Shown: positions 1-11,388, counted from the first letter of the stretch. The stretch is 64,000 nt of DNA from Methylocaldum szegediense (GCF_949769195.1 NZ_OX458333.1:4436001-4500000), one strand, 5' to 3'. Notes: generated by a model not told the origin, from the letters alone. Program-made: numbers and translations.

Positions 1-212
1 CACACGTCCTCAGGGTGAAACGCCTTGTCGATGAGGGTTATGCGTCCCGAGTCTCGAAGCTTCAGGACCGAATCATGAATTTGCGGAGCCTGCACGCTGA
101 CCAGCCCGCCGGCCTGAAGCAGGGTCTCGGCCTTGCGAGCAGCTACCGGTCCGCCGCCGACGATCAGACAGGGTTCATTCTTCAGATTGAGGAATATGGG
201 CAAATAATCCAT
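1..212 (-). CDS. cysG: Siroheme synthase N-terminal domain (partial, runs off left edge)
   Basis: The minus strand from an ATG at 212 translates to MDYLPIFLNLKNEPCLIVGG and continues with GPVAARKAETLLQAGGLV, the NAD-binding Rossmann start of the precorrin-2 dehydrogenase/sirohydrochlorin ferrochelatase module of CysG. About 70 residues are present and the rest lies beyond base 1. The protein turns precorrin-2 into sirohydrochlorin and then siroheme, the cofactor of sulfite and nitrite reductases. It could be full-length CysG with a methyltransferase half, or the short Met8-type enzyme; the window cannot decide. It is divergent from tusA with about 60 bp between. Confidence 0.88.
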   Translation of the reverse strand, partial: MDYLPIFLNLKNEPCLIVGGGPVAARKAETLLQAGGLVSVQAPQIHDSVLKLRDSGRITLIDKAFHPEDV

Positions 213-274
213 ATCTTTCGGTTTTGCTAAAATGGGCGCGGTCTCGTAGGAATTCCAATAGGCTTTGGTAAACC

Positions 275-505
275 ATGCAAGCTGATCTTGAAATAGACAC
301 CTCGGGGCTGATGTGTCCTTTGCCGTTGCTACGCTTAAAAAAGGCGTTGCAAACGATGGATGCCGGACAGGTGGTTAGAGTGCTAGCAACCGATCCGGCT
401 TCCGTGATCGACTTCGGTGTCTTTCTGGAACAGGCCGGACATCAAATGCTGGAACATAAGAAGGACGAAAGCGGGGTTTTCTGTTACTTGATCCGCAAGG
501 TATGA
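275..505 (+). CDS. tusA: TusA-family sulfurtransferase
   Basis: This 76-residue cytosolic protein has the TusA/SirA signature DTSGLMCPLPLLRLKKAL, with the active Cys at about position 14 inside the CPxP motif. TusA proteins carry a persulfide sulfur to tRNA thiolation, molybdenum cofactor or sulfur-oxidation partners. Length is normal for the family. Its 3' end overlaps the convergent HAD hydrolase gene by about 22 bp. A nearby link with FDH maturation (which needs sulfur transfer through FdhD) is possible but not shown. Confidence 0.85.
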   Translation: MQADLEIDTSGLMCPLPLLRLKKALQTMDAGQVVRVLATDPASVIDFGVFLEQAGHQMLEHKKDESGVFCYLIRKV

Positions 506-1203
506 CGGGACTTTGCTAATCGCCTGGCATGCTCTTCCGGACATTTTCCGTTGCGAAGAGTGATCACCGGCCACTTCTTCTGTTCTGCGTAGGCTTTGAG
601 TGTTTCATCGGGGTCCACTGCGACCGGAAAACCTACGAGCGAGAGCAAGGGCAGATCGTTGTGGGAATCGCTGTAAAACCAACTGTCCGCCAAATCATGA
701 TCGTGCTCCGCTAGCCATTCGTGCAAGCGGTGTACCTTACCTTCCCGAAAACACGGGGTGCCCACGAATCGCCCAGTGTACCTGCCGTTTTCAAATTCCG
801 GTGTGGTCGCAAGGAGGTGTTCGATGCCGTAAAGTCGGGCGATCGGTTCCGTCACGAAGCGATTGGTGGCGGTGATAATGATCGGGGTGTCGCCGGCGCG
901 ACGGTGTTTTTCGATAAGTGCCACGGCTGCGGGCAGTAATAAAGGTCTGATCTTCTCTTCAATAAACTGGGTACGCCACCGCCAAAGCGCATCGACCGGA
1001 TTAGCGGCCAGGGGTCTCAAAGCGAACTCCAGAAACTGAACGATATCCAGCGTGCCGTTCTTGTAGTCTTCGTAAAACCGGGCGTTAGCCTCCTCGTAAC
1101 GCTCTCGATCCACGATTCCCTTCTCGATCAAGAACTGCCCCCATAAGTAGTCGCTGTCGCCGCCTATTAGAGTGTTATCAAGGTCAAATATTGCCAGACT
1201 CAC
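484..1203 (-). CDS. HAD-IB family phosphatase (SerB-like)
   Basis: 239 residues. The nucleophile motif is IFDLDNTL at residues 5-12, the Thr motif is IIITATN near 110, and the acidic motif SDSHNDLPLL lies near 180, which together define the HAD subfamily IB hydrolases related to phosphoserine phosphatase. A helical cap lies between motifs I and II. The substrate cannot be told from sequence; small phosphomonoesters are likely. The gene is divergent from rppH across about 160 bp and convergent with tusA. Confidence 0.85.
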   Translation of the reverse strand: MSLAIFDLDNTLIGGDSDYLWGQFLIEKGIVDRERYEEANARFYEDYKNGTLDIVQFLEFALRPLAANPVDALWRWRTQFIEEKIRPLLLPAAVALIEKHRRAGDTPIIITATNRFVTEPIARLYGIEHLLATTPEFENGRYTGRFVGTPCFREGKVHRLHEWLAEHDHDLADSWFYSDSHNDLPLLSLVGFPVAVDPDETLKAYAEQKKWPVITLRNGKCPEEHARRLAKSRHTLRIK

Positions 1204-1265
1204 GCGTTTCCTTTAAATTCGATTCGGATGTTTTGAAGCCAAACAAGGATCAGCTCACGGCCGCA

Positions 1266-1319
1266 GAGTCGCGGCGACTCAACGACGACGCGCGGATTGT
1301 AAGCCCGATCCAACGGGCT
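1266..1319. promoter_or_regulatory. Two short hairpins in the divergent HAD/rppH intergenic region
   Basis: GAGTCG-CGG-CGACTC (1266-1280) and AGCCCG-6 nt-CGGGCT (1302-1319) are perfect 6-bp inverted repeats in the 158-bp divergent region. The AT-rich stretch just after them (1322-1329) may hold the -10 region of rppH. Neither has a U-run, so a terminator is unlikely. Operator or leader function is only a guess. Confidence 0.25.
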
Positions 1320-1361
1320 AGCATTATATCATCGAGGTAATAGTAGGATTTTAATCGAACC

Positions 1362-1886
1362 ATGATCGACGCGGATGGTTATCGCCTAAACGTGGGTATC
1401 GTTTTGTGCAATCAGGATGGCCGCGTGTTTTGGGCAAGACGGGTCGGCATGCGTTCCTGGCAGTTTCCTCAAGGCGGTATAAAATTAAATGAAGCTCCGG
1501 AAGCTGCGATGTACCGGGAGTTGTACGAAGAAGTTGGACTGAGACGGCAGGACGTTCAGCTGATCGGACGAACCCGAGATTGGTTGCGTTACGAGCTTCC
1601 GGAGCGATATATCCGAAAACATTCGTTTCCGCTCTGCATAGGGCAAAAACAGCTCTGGTATATCCTGCGTTTGTCAAGCGAGGAGTCGAGGATTCGTTTG
1701 GATTGCAGCGAACGACCGGAGTTTGACGCGTGGTGTTGGGTTGATTATTGGTATCCGGTGAGCGACGTAGTGTATTTCAAACGGCAAGTCTATCGCCAGG
1801 CATTAACAGAATTGGGAAATTATCTGACGCCTAAAACGGTTTCAACCTGCCCTCCTGATTCGTCGGCCGCTGGGCGAAAAACCTAG
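1362..1886 (+). CDS. rppH: RNA pyrophosphohydrolase (Nudix)
   Basis: 174 residues. It begins [17 protein letters not shown] and has the RppH-specific WQFPQGGI followed by a full Nudix box, GX5EX7REXXEEXG, at about residues 38-60. The ending [15 protein letters not shown] is also typical of RppH. The enzyme removes pyrophosphate from the 5' end of triphosphorylated mRNA, starting RNase E decay. The next gene starts 8 bp downstream, so it may be co-transcribed with the following two genes. Confidence 0.93.
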   Translation: MIDADGYRLNVGIVLCNQDGRVFWARRVGMRSWQFPQGGIKLNEAPEAAMYRELYEEVGLRRQDVQLIGRTRDWLRYELPERYIRKHSFPLCIGQKQLWYILRLSSEESRIRLDCSERPEFDAWCWVDYWYPVSDVVYFKRQVYRQALTELGNYLTPKTVSTCPPDSSAAGRKT

Positions 1887-1894
1887 CGTCACGC

Positions 1895-2359
1895 GTGAAT
1901 TTCCTATTTTTCCTATCTACGCGCCGTTATCCATTTCTGGCGCGGCTCCTTATTGTCACTTTTTTGTTCATTACCTCCGAACCGGCGGCTTCACAGTCCG
2001 TTGTGGTACATCCGGACGCTCCGGTTTCGGAACTCAGCCGGCAGGAAGCCAGGGCACTGTTCACGATGTCGCAGCGCTCATGGTCGGACGGCAGCCCGGT
2101 AGTCGTTTTCGTTCTCCCCGACAGCAGCCCAATCCACAAAGAGTTCTGCAAAAAGCACTTGGGGATGTTTGCACACCAGCTCAGGCAAACCTGGGATCGC
2201 AAAGTGTTTTCCGGTACCGGGCAAGCGCCGGAGCTAGTGTCGACAATCAAGGAAATGCGTGCACTGATTTCGAAAACACCCGGAGCGATTGGTTATCTGC
2301 CGGAATCTGAAATTGACGATAGTGTACGCTCGATCACTATTCGTGAAGGCGCCCGATGA
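1895..2359 (+). CDS. Secreted PBP-like (PstS-type) small protein
   Basis: 154 residues from a GTG start. An N-terminal hydrophobic segment ending SEPAASQS looks like a signal peptide. The mature part (LSRQEARALFTMSQRSWSDG, later ISKTPGAIGYLPES) resembles the short phosphate-binding-like periplasmic proteins annotated as phosphate ABC transporter substrate-binding. It is much shorter than true PstS (about 320 residues) and no pst transporter genes adjoin. Its stop overlaps the start of the outer membrane barrel gene (ATGA), so the two are probably translationally coupled and work together in the envelope. Confidence 0.7.
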   Translation: MNFLFFLSTRRYPFLARLLIVTFLFITSEPAASQSVVVHPDAPVSELSRQEARALFTMSQRSWSDGSPVVVFVLPDSSPIHKEFCKKHLGMFAHQLRQTWDRKVFSGTGQAPELVSTIKEMRALISKTPGAIGYLPESEIDDSVRSITIREGAR

Positions 2360-3552
2360 TAAGTTTATTCTGCTGCAAGAGAATCCGGTTTTCGGTTGTT
2401 TTGCTCGTTTTTTATAGTTGCCACGAATCGTTCGCCGATTGGAAAGATACTTTCCAATACCATGGTTTTATTAGCCAAAATTTTGTTTTGACTTCCGAAA
2501 ATAATTTTTACGGAGACAGTGAAGACGGAAGCTTTGATTTTACAGAAGCTGGAGTCAATGTTTCATTGCGCCCACTGAGCCGCTTGGGTTTGGCAGCACA
2601 AGTGCTATACCGCCGTGCTGGCGAGTTGGAAGATGAAGAAGTCCGGTTAGACTACGGTGTGCTTGATTTTACTGCTTTGGAGAAGGCTAATACTCGCGCG
2701 GGGCTACGTTTGGGGCGTGTGAAAAACCCGCTCGGATTATACAATGAGACCCGAGACGTAGCTTTTACTCGTCCCTCTATTTTCTTACCGCAAAGTATTT
2801 ACTTTGATCGCACTCGTAACTTTGCTTTATCAATGGACGGTGGTCAGTTTTATACCGAGTATGAAAGCTCAATAGGTCAGTTTTTTTTGCGGGCTAATAT
2901 GGGATTTCCAACTGTAGATAAAGCACTTGAGGTAATTCTCTTTGGAGGTAGAAATCAGCCAGGGGAGTTTGATACGGAACTCACATATCTCGGTCAGATT
3001 GGCTATGACTTTAGTGGAGGGCTTATTCGTCTAGCATTTTCAGCTGCTTCGATTCACGCGAGCTATAAACCTGGGAACGCTGATGTTTTTTCCGAGGGTG
3101 ATTTTTGGTTTCAGCCTTACATTTTTTCAATACAGTATAATGGCGAGAAGTTTTCATTAACCGGGGAATATGCGTTGCGGAACACCCGCCTAAGACATTT
3201 TGGCCCGTTTCTTCCAAATACGGCGTTTACGGGAGAAAGTTACTATATTCAAGGCGCATATCGCATCACCGACGAAGTTGAGGTGATGGTTCGTTATGAT
3301 GTGCTTTATCAAAATGTAAACGATCGTTACGGCGAAAGGTTCGAACAGCGAACCGGCAGGCCTGGCTTCAACCGCTTTGCCAAGGATTGGACGGTCGGTT
3401 TGCGTTGGGACATTACCCCAAGCTGGATGGTTAGGGCGGAGTATCACCGCGTACACGGCACCGGTTGGCTTGCGGACACGGAGAATCCGGATCCACAGAA
3501 ACTCGACCCCGACTGGGATTTGTTCGCGCTGGAACTTTCCTTTCGGTTCTAG
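2356..3552 (+). CDS. Outer-membrane beta-barrel (porin-like) protein, AT-rich
   Basis: 398 residues with a signal peptide (cleavage probably after SFA near residue 27). Alternating hydrophobic/polar strands, many aromatic residues and a C-terminal LELSFRF ending in Phe show a Bam-inserted barrel. The middle strands contain VEVMVRYDVLYQN and WDITPSWMVRAEYHR, as in gammaproteobacterial porin-like proteins of unknown cargo. The first 850 bases are visibly richer in A/T than all neighbours, which suggests horizontal transfer or relaxed codon use. The gene is coupled to the preceding PBP-like gene; the cargo is unknown. Confidence 0.75.
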   Translation: MISLFCCKRIRFSVVLLVFYSCHESFADWKDTFQYHGFISQNFVLTSENNFYGDSEDGSFDFTEAGVNVSLRPLSRLGLAAQVLYRRAGELEDEEVRLDYGVLDFTALEKANTRAGLRLGRVKNPLGLYNETRDVAFTRPSIFLPQSIYFDRTRNFALSMDGGQFYTEYESSIGQFFLRANMGFPTVDKALEVILFGGRNQPGEFDTELTYLGQIGYDFSGGLIRLAFSAASIHASYKPGNADVFSEGDFWFQPYIFSIQYNGEKFSLTGEYALRNTRLRHFGPFLPNTAFTGESYYIQGAYRITDEVEVMVRYDVLYQNVNDRYGERFEQRTGRPGFNRFAKDWTVGLRWDITPSWMVRAEYHRVHGTGWLADTENPDPQKLDPDWDLFALELSFRF

Positions 3553-3580
3553 CGGTACAATTCAAGGTAGAGCAAGGCCG

Positions 3581-4423
3581 TCAATATCCGTTTGACGTGA
3601 ATTCCAGACCTGCCGGCACGTCAGTGAGCCGTTCCACTCGAGTACCTATCGTTCCATCGGCGTAAAGCTCAATCCAGCGATAGCCCGGAGCAGCTATGTC
3701 GAGGGCAAAGTTCGGACTGAAAGGTTTGAACTGAAAGCAAGTTGAAGGGGTGGCGAGCAAACGTAGCCGCCCAAACACCTTGTCGATCTCTTGATGAACA
3801 TGCCCAAATACCACGGCCCGCGCGTGTGGGTATTTCTGTGTTATCGCCAAAAACTCGCTGGCGTTTTCCAGGACCATGGTGTCCATCCATCGACTCCCAC
3901 TGGGAATGACATGATGATGAAGCGCGATAAGGGTATAACGGTCGGGATGGTTTCTTAGTGACTGTTCGAGAAGACCGAGCTGCTCATCCGACAGCCGCCC
4001 ACTCGCCTTACCGCTGATCGTGCTGTCCAGGCAGACGATTTGCCATGGATCGAGCATGATTCGATGTTGAACGTGAACGTTTTCACTCGGTAGGAGCTCG
4101 GACATGAGCCGAGGATCGTCATGATTGCCCGGAAGACAGTAACAAGGGATGCCTAAGGCAGATAACCGTTGTTTGAGTCGTTCATAACTTGAATGACAAG
4201 GGTCTTGAACCAGATCGCCCGTCAATAGCGCCAAGTCCGGTTTCCAGGGGGCATGCCCGGCGTGTTCAAGTACTGCAGCAAAGCTTTGCTCGGTATCTAC
4301 ACCAAGCAGTGTTTGCCCTGGTTCGGCGAGGAAGTGAAAATCGGTGATATGAAGGATATGGGTAACCGCGGCTTTTCCAATCGTTCGCGCATCCTTACTG
4401 TTGTTGTATCCTGAGCCGTTCAT
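3581..4423 (-). CDS. cpdA: 3',5'-cyclic-AMP phosphodiesterase
   Basis: 280 residues. It has the calcineurin-like metallophosphoesterase ligand set in order: HITDFHF, LTGDLVQD, LPGNHDDP, ALHHHVIPSGS and VFGHVHQE. The early phrase EPGQTLLGVDTEQSFAAVL is typical of CpdA/Icc, which hydrolyses cAMP to AMP in the cytosol and so tunes CRP activity. Length fits. The first about 20 residues are poorly conserved, and a later start is possible. The gene is convergent with the barrel gene 28 bp away. Confidence 0.88.
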   Translation of the reverse strand: MNGSGYNNSKDARTIGKAAVTHILHITDFHFLAEPGQTLLGVDTEQSFAAVLEHAGHAPWKPDLALLTGDLVQDPCHSSYERLKQRLSALGIPCYCLPGNHDDPRLMSELLPSENVHVQHRIMLDPWQIVCLDSTISGKASGRLSDEQLGLLEQSLRNHPDRYTLIALHHHVIPSGSRWMDTMVLENASEFLAITQKYPHARAVVFGHVHQEIDKVFGRLRLLATPSTCFQFKPFSPNFALDIAAPGYRWIELYADGTIGTRVERLTDVPAGLEFTSNGY

Positions 4424-4579
4424 TTGAGTCGTGGTTTTTAGGGCAGGCCGCTCGTGTGGATACGCGTACCGGGTCTGCTCCTAACCGTAAAGTCACGGTT
4501 TTTGCGGTCGAAGAAACAGCCCGATATACCAAGGTATCCACTCACTCGAGGAATGCCAAGGTTGCTATGCGATTAGCGA

Positions 4580-5095
4580 TCAATAATGTAAGAGCGAATG
4601 GACAGGGTATCGTTCCAATTTTTTGCGTCCCTGTAGTTCGTCGAGTTCCACGACAAAAGCACAGCCGACGATTTCCGCCCCCAAAGCTTCAACCAGTTCG
4701 CAACTAGCTTTGGCTGTGCCGCCGGTTGCTAATAGATCATCAATCAAGAGGACTCTGTCTCCGGAATTCAAGGCGTCGATATGGACCTCAAGAGCGGCCG
4801 AGCCGTATTCAAGGTCATAGCTGATGGTTTGCACGTCATAAGGGAGTTTGCCGGGTTTTCGAAGCGGGACGAATCCTACACCCAATTCCCAGGCAACCAG
4901 AGATCCAAAAATGAACCCGCGCGCTTCCATGCCGGCAACGGCCGTGATATCTCGGCCAATGTAGGGATGGAGCAGGTGGTGCACGGCCAATCTCAACGCG
5001 GCCGGGTCTTTGACGAGAGGCGTAATGTCTTTGAAGAGAATTCCAGGCTTTGGAAAATCCGGAATATCCCGAATGGCCGCTCTAAGCCTCTCCAT
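4580..5095 (-). CDS. apt: Adenine phosphoribosyltransferase
   Basis: 171 residues from the ATG at 5095, giving MERLRAAIRDIPDFPKPGIL. The PRPP-binding loop is VLLIDDLLATGGTA and the FKDITPLV motif is typical of Apt. The enzyme salvages adenine to AMP. An upstream in-frame ATG at 5125 would put 10 extra residues inside dxs; the 5095 start matches family length. It sits 1 bp after the dxs stop codon (TGATATG), so translational coupling to dxs is very likely. Confidence 0.93.
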   Translation of the reverse strand: MERLRAAIRDIPDFPKPGILFKDITPLVKDPAALRLAVHHLLHPYIGRDITAVAGMEARGFIFGSLVAWELGVGFVPLRKPGKLPYDVQTISYDLEYGSAALEVHIDALNSGDRVLLIDDLLATGGTAKASCELVEALGAEIVGCAFVVELDELQGRKKLERYPVHSLLHY

Positions 5096-5096
5096 A

Positions 5097-7016
5097 TCAA
5101 AGCCCCCGCGTAGCGACCGTAACACGGGGGGCGGCTGGTTTTAGCGCATTGAGGCTCTCCGCATAGCGCTCGATGGCGCTAGCGATGCCATCGGCATCCA
5201 GGCCGCAAAGGGCCAGCAATTCTTCCCGAGTGCCCTGACCGAGAAAACGGTCCGGCAAACCAAGGTTGAGTACGGGAACATAGCACTGGCGTGCTTGGAG
5301 AAGCTCGTTGACGCCACTGCCGGCTCCACCGGCGATGACGTTGTCTTCGACCGTCACGAACATTTCATGGGTTTTTGCTAGTTCGAAAATCAGTGCTTCG
5401 TCCAGCGGTTTTACGAAGCGCATATTGACCACGGTAGCGTCGATTTTTTCGCCTGCTTCGACCGAAGGGGCGAGCAAAGTGCCGAAAGCGAGTATCGCAA
5501 TTCTTTTTCCCCGGCGTCGGATTTCGCCTTTGCCAATAGGAAGTGCAGTCATCTCGGCAACAACCGGAACGCCCGGGCCTTTACCTCGGGGGTAGCGGAC
5601 GCTGGCGGGGCCGTTATGCTGAAAACCGGTGAAAAGCATCTGCCGGCACTCGTTTTCGTCTGCCGGTGCCATGATCACCATGTTCGGAATGCAGCGCATG
5701 AAGCTTAGGTCGAAACTGCCGGCATGCGTCGGTCCGTCGGGTCCAACTAACCCGGCACGATCGATCGCGAAGAGTACCGGCAAATTCTGAAGCGCCACGT
5801 CATGGATGAGCTGGTCGTAGGCGCGCTGCAGGAAAGTCGAATAGATCGCGACCACCGGCTTGTAGCCTTCGCAAGCCTGCCCTGCGGCCAAGGTTACCGC
5901 GTGTTGCTCGGCGATGCCGACATCAAAGTAGCGGTCCGGAAAGCGCTCAGAAAATTCCACGAGTCCGGAGCCTTCGCGCATTGCGGGCGTGATACCGAGC
6001 AGGCGATGGTCCTTTTCCGCCATGTCGCATAGCCATTGTCCGAAGACCTCGGTGAAGGTCGGGCTCCCCGGTTTCGATTTCGGCAAATGATCCTTGCTGA
6101 GATCGAAAGACGAAACGCCGTGATAAGCGACCGGATCTTTCTCCGCAGGCAAATAGCCCTTGCCTTTCTTGGTGACCACGTGCAGGAATCGGGGGCCCGG
6201 CAAATCCCGGAGATTCCGCAGGGTCGTAATCAGAGTATCCAGATTGTGGCCGTCGACCGGTCCGATATAGTTGAAACCCAATTCCTCGAACAAGGTCCCT
6301 GGAGCGACCATGCCTTTGACATGCTCTTCGGCACGACGGGCGAGTTCCCACACGCTGGGCATGCTTCGCATCAGGATATGCTTGCTGCCCTGTCGCACGG
6401 TTGAGTAGAACTTGCTGGAGAGGATTCGCGCCAGATAATTGTTAAGCGCTCCAACATTGGGCGAAATCGACATCTCGTTGTCGTTGAGTACGACAAGTAA
6501 ATTGGCATCGAGGGCGCCTGCATGGTTTAGCGCTTCGAACGCCATACCGCCGGTTAGGCCGCCGTCACCGATGATAGCGACAGCGTGAGTGTTGCGCCCT
6601 TCAAGCGATGCGACGATGGCCATTCCGAGCGCGGCACTGATCGATGTGCTCGAGTGGCCGACGCCGAAGCAGTCATAAGGGCTCTCCTCCCGATTCGGAA
6701 ACGCAGAAAGTCCGTTTTTCTTGCGAATGGACGGCAATCTATCGCGGCGCCCTGTCAGGATTTTGTGAGGATAAGCCTGATGGCCCACATCCCAAACCAG
6801 CTTGTCTTCAGGTGTATCGAAGACATAGTGCAGGGCGATCGTGAGTTCAACCGCACCCAATCCGGCTGCCAAATGGCCGCCCGACTGACTTACGCTGTCC
6901 AACAAGAACGCACGCAACTCGCTGGCGAGCTGAGGCAGTTGATCTTCGGATAAGGCGCGTAAGTCCGCGGGGCTGCCGACGGTTTGTAGGAGAGGGTATT
7001 GGTTCGCTTTAATCAT
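5097..7016 (-). CDS. dxs: 1-deoxy-D-xylulose-5-phosphate synthase
   Basis: 639 residues, normal length. The thiamine diphosphate motif is [18 protein letters not shown] with NDN about 30 residues on. The general-acid region is [18 protein letters not shown] condenses pyruvate and glyceraldehyde 3-phosphate to DXP, the first step of the MEP isoprenoid route. The order ispA, dxs, apt on one strand links isoprenoid chain building with its precursor supply, as needed for ubiquinone, hopanoids or carotenoids. Confidence 0.97.
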   Translation of the reverse strand: MIKANQYPLLQTVGSPADLRALSEDQLPQLASELRAFLLDSVSQSGGHLAAGLGAVELTIALHYVFDTPEDKLVWDVGHQAYPHKILTGRRDRLPSIRKKNGLSAFPNREESPYDCFGVGHSSTSISAALGMAIVASLEGRNTHAVAIIGDGGLTGGMAFEALNHAGALDANLLVVLNDNEMSISPNVGALNNYLARILSSKFYSTVRQGSKHILMRSMPSVWELARRAEEHVKGMVAPGTLFEELGFNYIGPVDGHNLDTLITTLRNLRDLPGPRFLHVVTKKGKGYLPAEKDPVAYHGVSSFDLSKDHLPKSKPGSPTFTEVFGQWLCDMAEKDHRLLGITPAMREGSGLVEFSERFPDRYFDVGIAEQHAVTLAAGQACEGYKPVVAIYSTFLQRAYDQLIHDVALQNLPVLFAIDRAGLVGPDGPTHAGSFDLSFMRCIPNMVIMAPADENECRQMLFTGFQHNGPASVRYPRGKGPGVPVVAEMTALPIGKGEIRRRGKRIAILAFGTLLAPSVEAGEKIDATVVNMRFVKPLDEALIFELAKTHEMFVTVEDNVIAGGAGSGVNELLQARQCYVPVLNLGLPDRFLGQGTREELLALCGLDADGIASAIERYAESLNALKPAAPRVTVATRGL

Positions 7017-7176
7017 TGATGTTGTGAGGCTCCAAACCAGGCTTATTCGCGGGTGAAAGATGATCCTGAATTAGGCGTCAACCGGCCCATTATGAAACTG
7101 GGAGTATTCGCTTTCAAGGATAGTTTGTTCTTCGGATACCGTTTCAAGGTAGCGCTATCACTCTTGCCGTTAGGGT

Positions 7177-8079
7177 TCAGGCACGCCGTTCGATGATGAA
7201 CCGCGACAGCGCTCGGAGAATGTCTGCTTCGGCACCGAGGCCGGAAAGCGTGTCAACAGCCTCTTCGTGAAGTTCTCGCGCCTTTTGTTTGGCACCCGCC
7301 AGCCCTAAGAGCGCCGGATAATTCGGCTTGTTATTGTCCCGATCCTTGCCTTGGGTCTTACCTAAGGTCTGGGTATCGCTTTCCTCGTCGAGTACATCAT
7401 CCTGGATTTGGAACGCGAGACCTATGCATTTGGCGTAATGGTCCAGCTTGTCGGCGATGCTGCTGTCGAGCGACGGATGGGCCAAGGTCGCCAGGTTGAC
7501 GCTGGCGCGAATGAGGGCACCCGTCTTTCGGATATGCATGTTTTCCAGACTAGGAAGATCCAGCGTTTTCCCAACTGATTCGAGGTCTATCGCCTGACCC
7601 CCGACCATGCCCAGGGACCCGCTCGCCTTTGCTAAGGTCTCGACCATCGCGAGCCGACTGCTGGCGGGCACGGCAATTGACGAGTCATGGGCGAGGACAT
7701 GAAAGGCCAGGGCTTGCAGTGCGTCGCCGGCGAGAATAGCTGTTGCTTCGTCGAACGCAATATGGCAGGTAGGCTTGCCGCGGCGTAGGTCGTCGTTGTC
7801 CATTGCCGGCAAATCGTCGTGTATCAACGAATAAACGTGTATGAATTCCACCGCGCAGGCGGGGCCGTCGAGACATTCCCATGGAACGCCGACGGCTTGC
7901 CCGGCGGCATAGGTCAACAATGGACGCAGCCTTTTTCCGCCTCCCAACACTGAGTAGCGCATGGCTTGATGTAGGCGTTCGGGCATGCGGTCAGCTGCCG
8001 GCAATCTGAGATCGAGGGCCGCCTCTGCCCGCGCTTGGCAGATCTGCATAAAACGATTCAAGTCGGTTTCAAGATTCAT
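7177..8079 (-). CDS. ispA: Farnesyl/geranyl diphosphate synthase
   Basis: 300 residues. The first aspartate-rich motif is [15 protein letters not shown] (DDx4D, the bacterial type) and the second is [13 protein letters not shown]. The early [10 protein letters not shown] motif binds IPP. It makes farnesyl diphosphate from IPP and DMAPP/GPP in the cytosol. The start codon overlaps the end of xseB by about 11 bp, an arrangement common in Gammaproteobacteria. 160 bp without visible signals separates it from dxs. Confidence 0.95.
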   Translation of the reverse strand: MNLETDLNRFMQICQARAEAALDLRLPAADRMPERLHQAMRYSVLGGGKRLRPLLTYAAGQAVGVPWECLDGPACAVEFIHVYSLIHDDLPAMDNDDLRRGKPTCHIAFDEATAILAGDALQALAFHVLAHDSSIAVPASSRLAMVETLAKASGSLGMVGGQAIDLESVGKTLDLPSLENMHIRKTGALIRASVNLATLAHPSLDSSIADKLDHYAKCIGLAFQIQDDVLDEESDTQTLGKTQGKDRDNNKPNYPALLGLAGAKQKARELHEEAVDTLSGLGAEADILRALSRFIIERRA

Positions 8080-8299
8080 CGGTAAAAGGCTTTAACGTGG
8101 GTTCTCCATTTTCTTCCAGCAAAATCTGGACCTTTTGTTCTGCTTCTTTCAAGGCTTTTTGGCAGAAACGGGTCAATTGAATCCCGCGTTCGAACAGTTT
8201 AAGCGACTCCTCCAGAGGAAGATTGCCTTGTTCCATACGTTCGACCAGTTGTTCCAGTTCGGCCAGAGATTCTTCAAAATTCGGGTTCTTTTTGGCCAT
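8069..8299 (-). CDS. xseB: Exodeoxyribonuclease VII small subunit
   Basis: 76 residues from the ATG at 8299 ([20 protein letters not shown]). The pattern FEESL..LE.LVERME.G.LPLEESL..FE.G..L is the XseB signature, and the protein is all helical. It associates with XseA to degrade single-stranded DNA; xseA is not in the window. A longer frame opens at 8338 but the family starts at MAKK. It overlaps ispA. Confidence 0.93.
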   Translation of the reverse strand: MAKKNPNFEESLAELEQLVERMEQGNLPLEESLKLFERGIQLTRFCQKALKEAEQKVQILLEENGEPTLKPFTDES

Positions 8300-8470
8300 A
8301 TCCCCATGTCCGACGAAAAATTCCGACCCTTTGAGCAAGCAAGAACGCCGATTATCTCAGAAGTTGGAACTTGATAAAAATTGTCGGGTTTTCCTACCGT
8401 CCCTAAGTGCTACACGTCGCGAGGTGACAACAGCGTCAGAAAGGGGGCTGTTGTCTTAAATCCGGTGTGC

Positions 8471-9322
8471 TTACACGCTGATTGGTGTGTCATTCAGCCC
8501 GCCCCATTCGGTCCAAGACCCATCGTAGACGGCCGCAGACTCGCAACCGAGGCAATACAGGCCGAGCGCGAGCACCGATGCGGTCACACCTGTTCCGCAG
8601 GTAGTAACGACCGGTTTCTCGAGGTCGATACCGGTATTCTCGAACTCGTTTCGAATTTCGGAAGCGGGCTTCAGGCGTTGTGTGGTTTCGTCTATGAGTT
8701 TCTTGAAAAAGAGATTCTTGCTTCCAGGAATATGGCCCGAGCGAATGCCAGGGCGAGGTTCGGGCTCTGTTCCGGCAAACCGCCCGGGTGAGCGGGCGTC
8801 GATGATCTGGGTCACGACGTCCCCGACGAGCACCTTCATTTCCTCGAGATTCCGCACCAGGTTCGGCCTGAAGGAAGCCTTGAAAAAGCGGGGTTCGGCG
8901 GTCACCGCGCTTGCATCGAGCGGTAGTCCCTTGGATTTCCAGTATTGAAGTCCACCATCCAACACCGACACGCGGTCATGACCGAACACTCGGAACGTCC
9001 ACCATACGCGGGCCGACGCCATGAAGCTGTTGTTGTCATAAACGACGACATGGGTCTGATTATCAATACCCAACTGACCGACGCAGGCGGCAAAGAACTC
9101 GGGGGAGGGGAGCATGTGCGGTAGAGGATTGTCGCGATCAGCTATGGCGTCGATGTCGAAGAATCGAGCTCCCGGAATATGGGCGGAGCCATATTCTTGT
9201 TGTGCGTTGCGTGCCTGGTTCGGCAGGAAGAAGGTGGCATCCAATATGACGATGTCCGCGGAATGAAGGCGTTTGGCGAGCCATTCCGCATCGATCAGCG
9301 GCGAGTGCAGATCTTGTTCCAT
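8471..9322 (-). CDS. sseA: Rhodanese-type sulfurtransferase (3-mercaptopyruvate/thiosulfate)
   Basis: 283 residues from the ATG at 9322 (MEQDLHSPLIDAEWLAKRL). Two rhodanese domains occur: an inactive N-terminal one (residues 10-140) and a catalytic one with the active loop TTCGTGVTAS. The CG[ST]GVT loop is typical of the mercaptopyruvate sulfurtransferase side of the family, but thiosulfate sulfurtransferases share it. The frame is open to 9454, but those extra residues lack family similarity and would enter dapE. It starts 19 bp after the dapE stop. Confidence 0.85.
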   Translation of the reverse strand: MEQDLHSPLIDAEWLAKRLHSADIVILDATFFLPNQARNAQQEYGSAHIPGARFFDIDAIADRDNPLPHMLPSPEFFAACVGQLGIDNQTHVVVYDNNSFMASARVWWTFRVFGHDRVSVLDGGLQYWKSKGLPLDASAVTAEPRFFKASFRPNLVRNLEEMKVLVGDVVTQIIDARSPGRFAGTEPEPRPGIRSGHIPGSKNLFFKKLIDETTQRLKPASEIRNEFENTGIDLEKPVVTTCGTGVTASVLALGLYCLGCESAAVYDGSWTEWGGLNDTPISV

Positions 9323-9341
9323 GATGGAGTCCCTTATGAAG

Positions 9342-10818
<1,477 letters not shown>

Positions 10819-10822
<4 letters not shown>

Positions 10823-11388
10823 AACTCGAGATCCTCGATAATGGAGATACGGGGTTCTTTACGTCCGTCGGGTTCGGGCAGATACAAGGGATCTTTGCGG
10901 ACAGACGATGCAATAGTTTGTTTGATCTCGTTCGTATCGTAGAACGGTCCGGCTTCTATGCGCACCAAGGGTAATCCCGCAGCGTCACAAATCGGTCTCA
11001 AAGGATCTTCAGGTGCTCTCGACCGCCTTGCTGATACGGCGTGTTCATAAAGTTCCAATGCGCACACGATGGACAGATCGGCTTTGGAGCAAAGGATGAA
11101 ATCGAAGCATCGGTCGGCGACTTGCTCGAACGTTTTCCGCGCGCCGCGGTTTGTTTCGTCCTCACGCGGCGATATGAGTTCGATGACGGGAATCTTGCCG
11201 AAAATCTCATAATCGTCGCCAACGGCCTGCTTGAGTGCGAAATAAAAACCCCTTTCCTCTGCCGAGAACAGAAAGTCCTCCCTGCGGAAGCCGGATCTCC
11301 TCGTCTTTTCGGCGGATTTCGACGAGCCTCTTGTGAGCAACAGCAAGGTAGCAAGAGTGGCGATTCCGACAAGAATCAACCAATTCAT
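10819..11388 (-). CDS. DUF2726 domain protein, membrane anchored
   Basis: 189 residues. Residues 3-19 form one N-terminal hydrophobic segment (LILVGIATLATLLLL), followed by a soluble domain starting SAEERGFYFALKQAVGDDYEIFGKIPV that matches the DUF2726 layout. DFILCSKADLSIVCALEL resembles a nuclease-like beta core with acidic residues, and DUF2726 has been placed near restriction-endonuclease-like folds; that role is unproven. It is the first gene of a run with the ArsC-like gene, dapE and the sulfurtransferase. Confidence 0.7.

Noticed and set aside
8381-8791. Plus-strand frame antisense to the sulfurtransferase gene
   Set aside because: No motif, overlaps a well-supported rhodanese gene.
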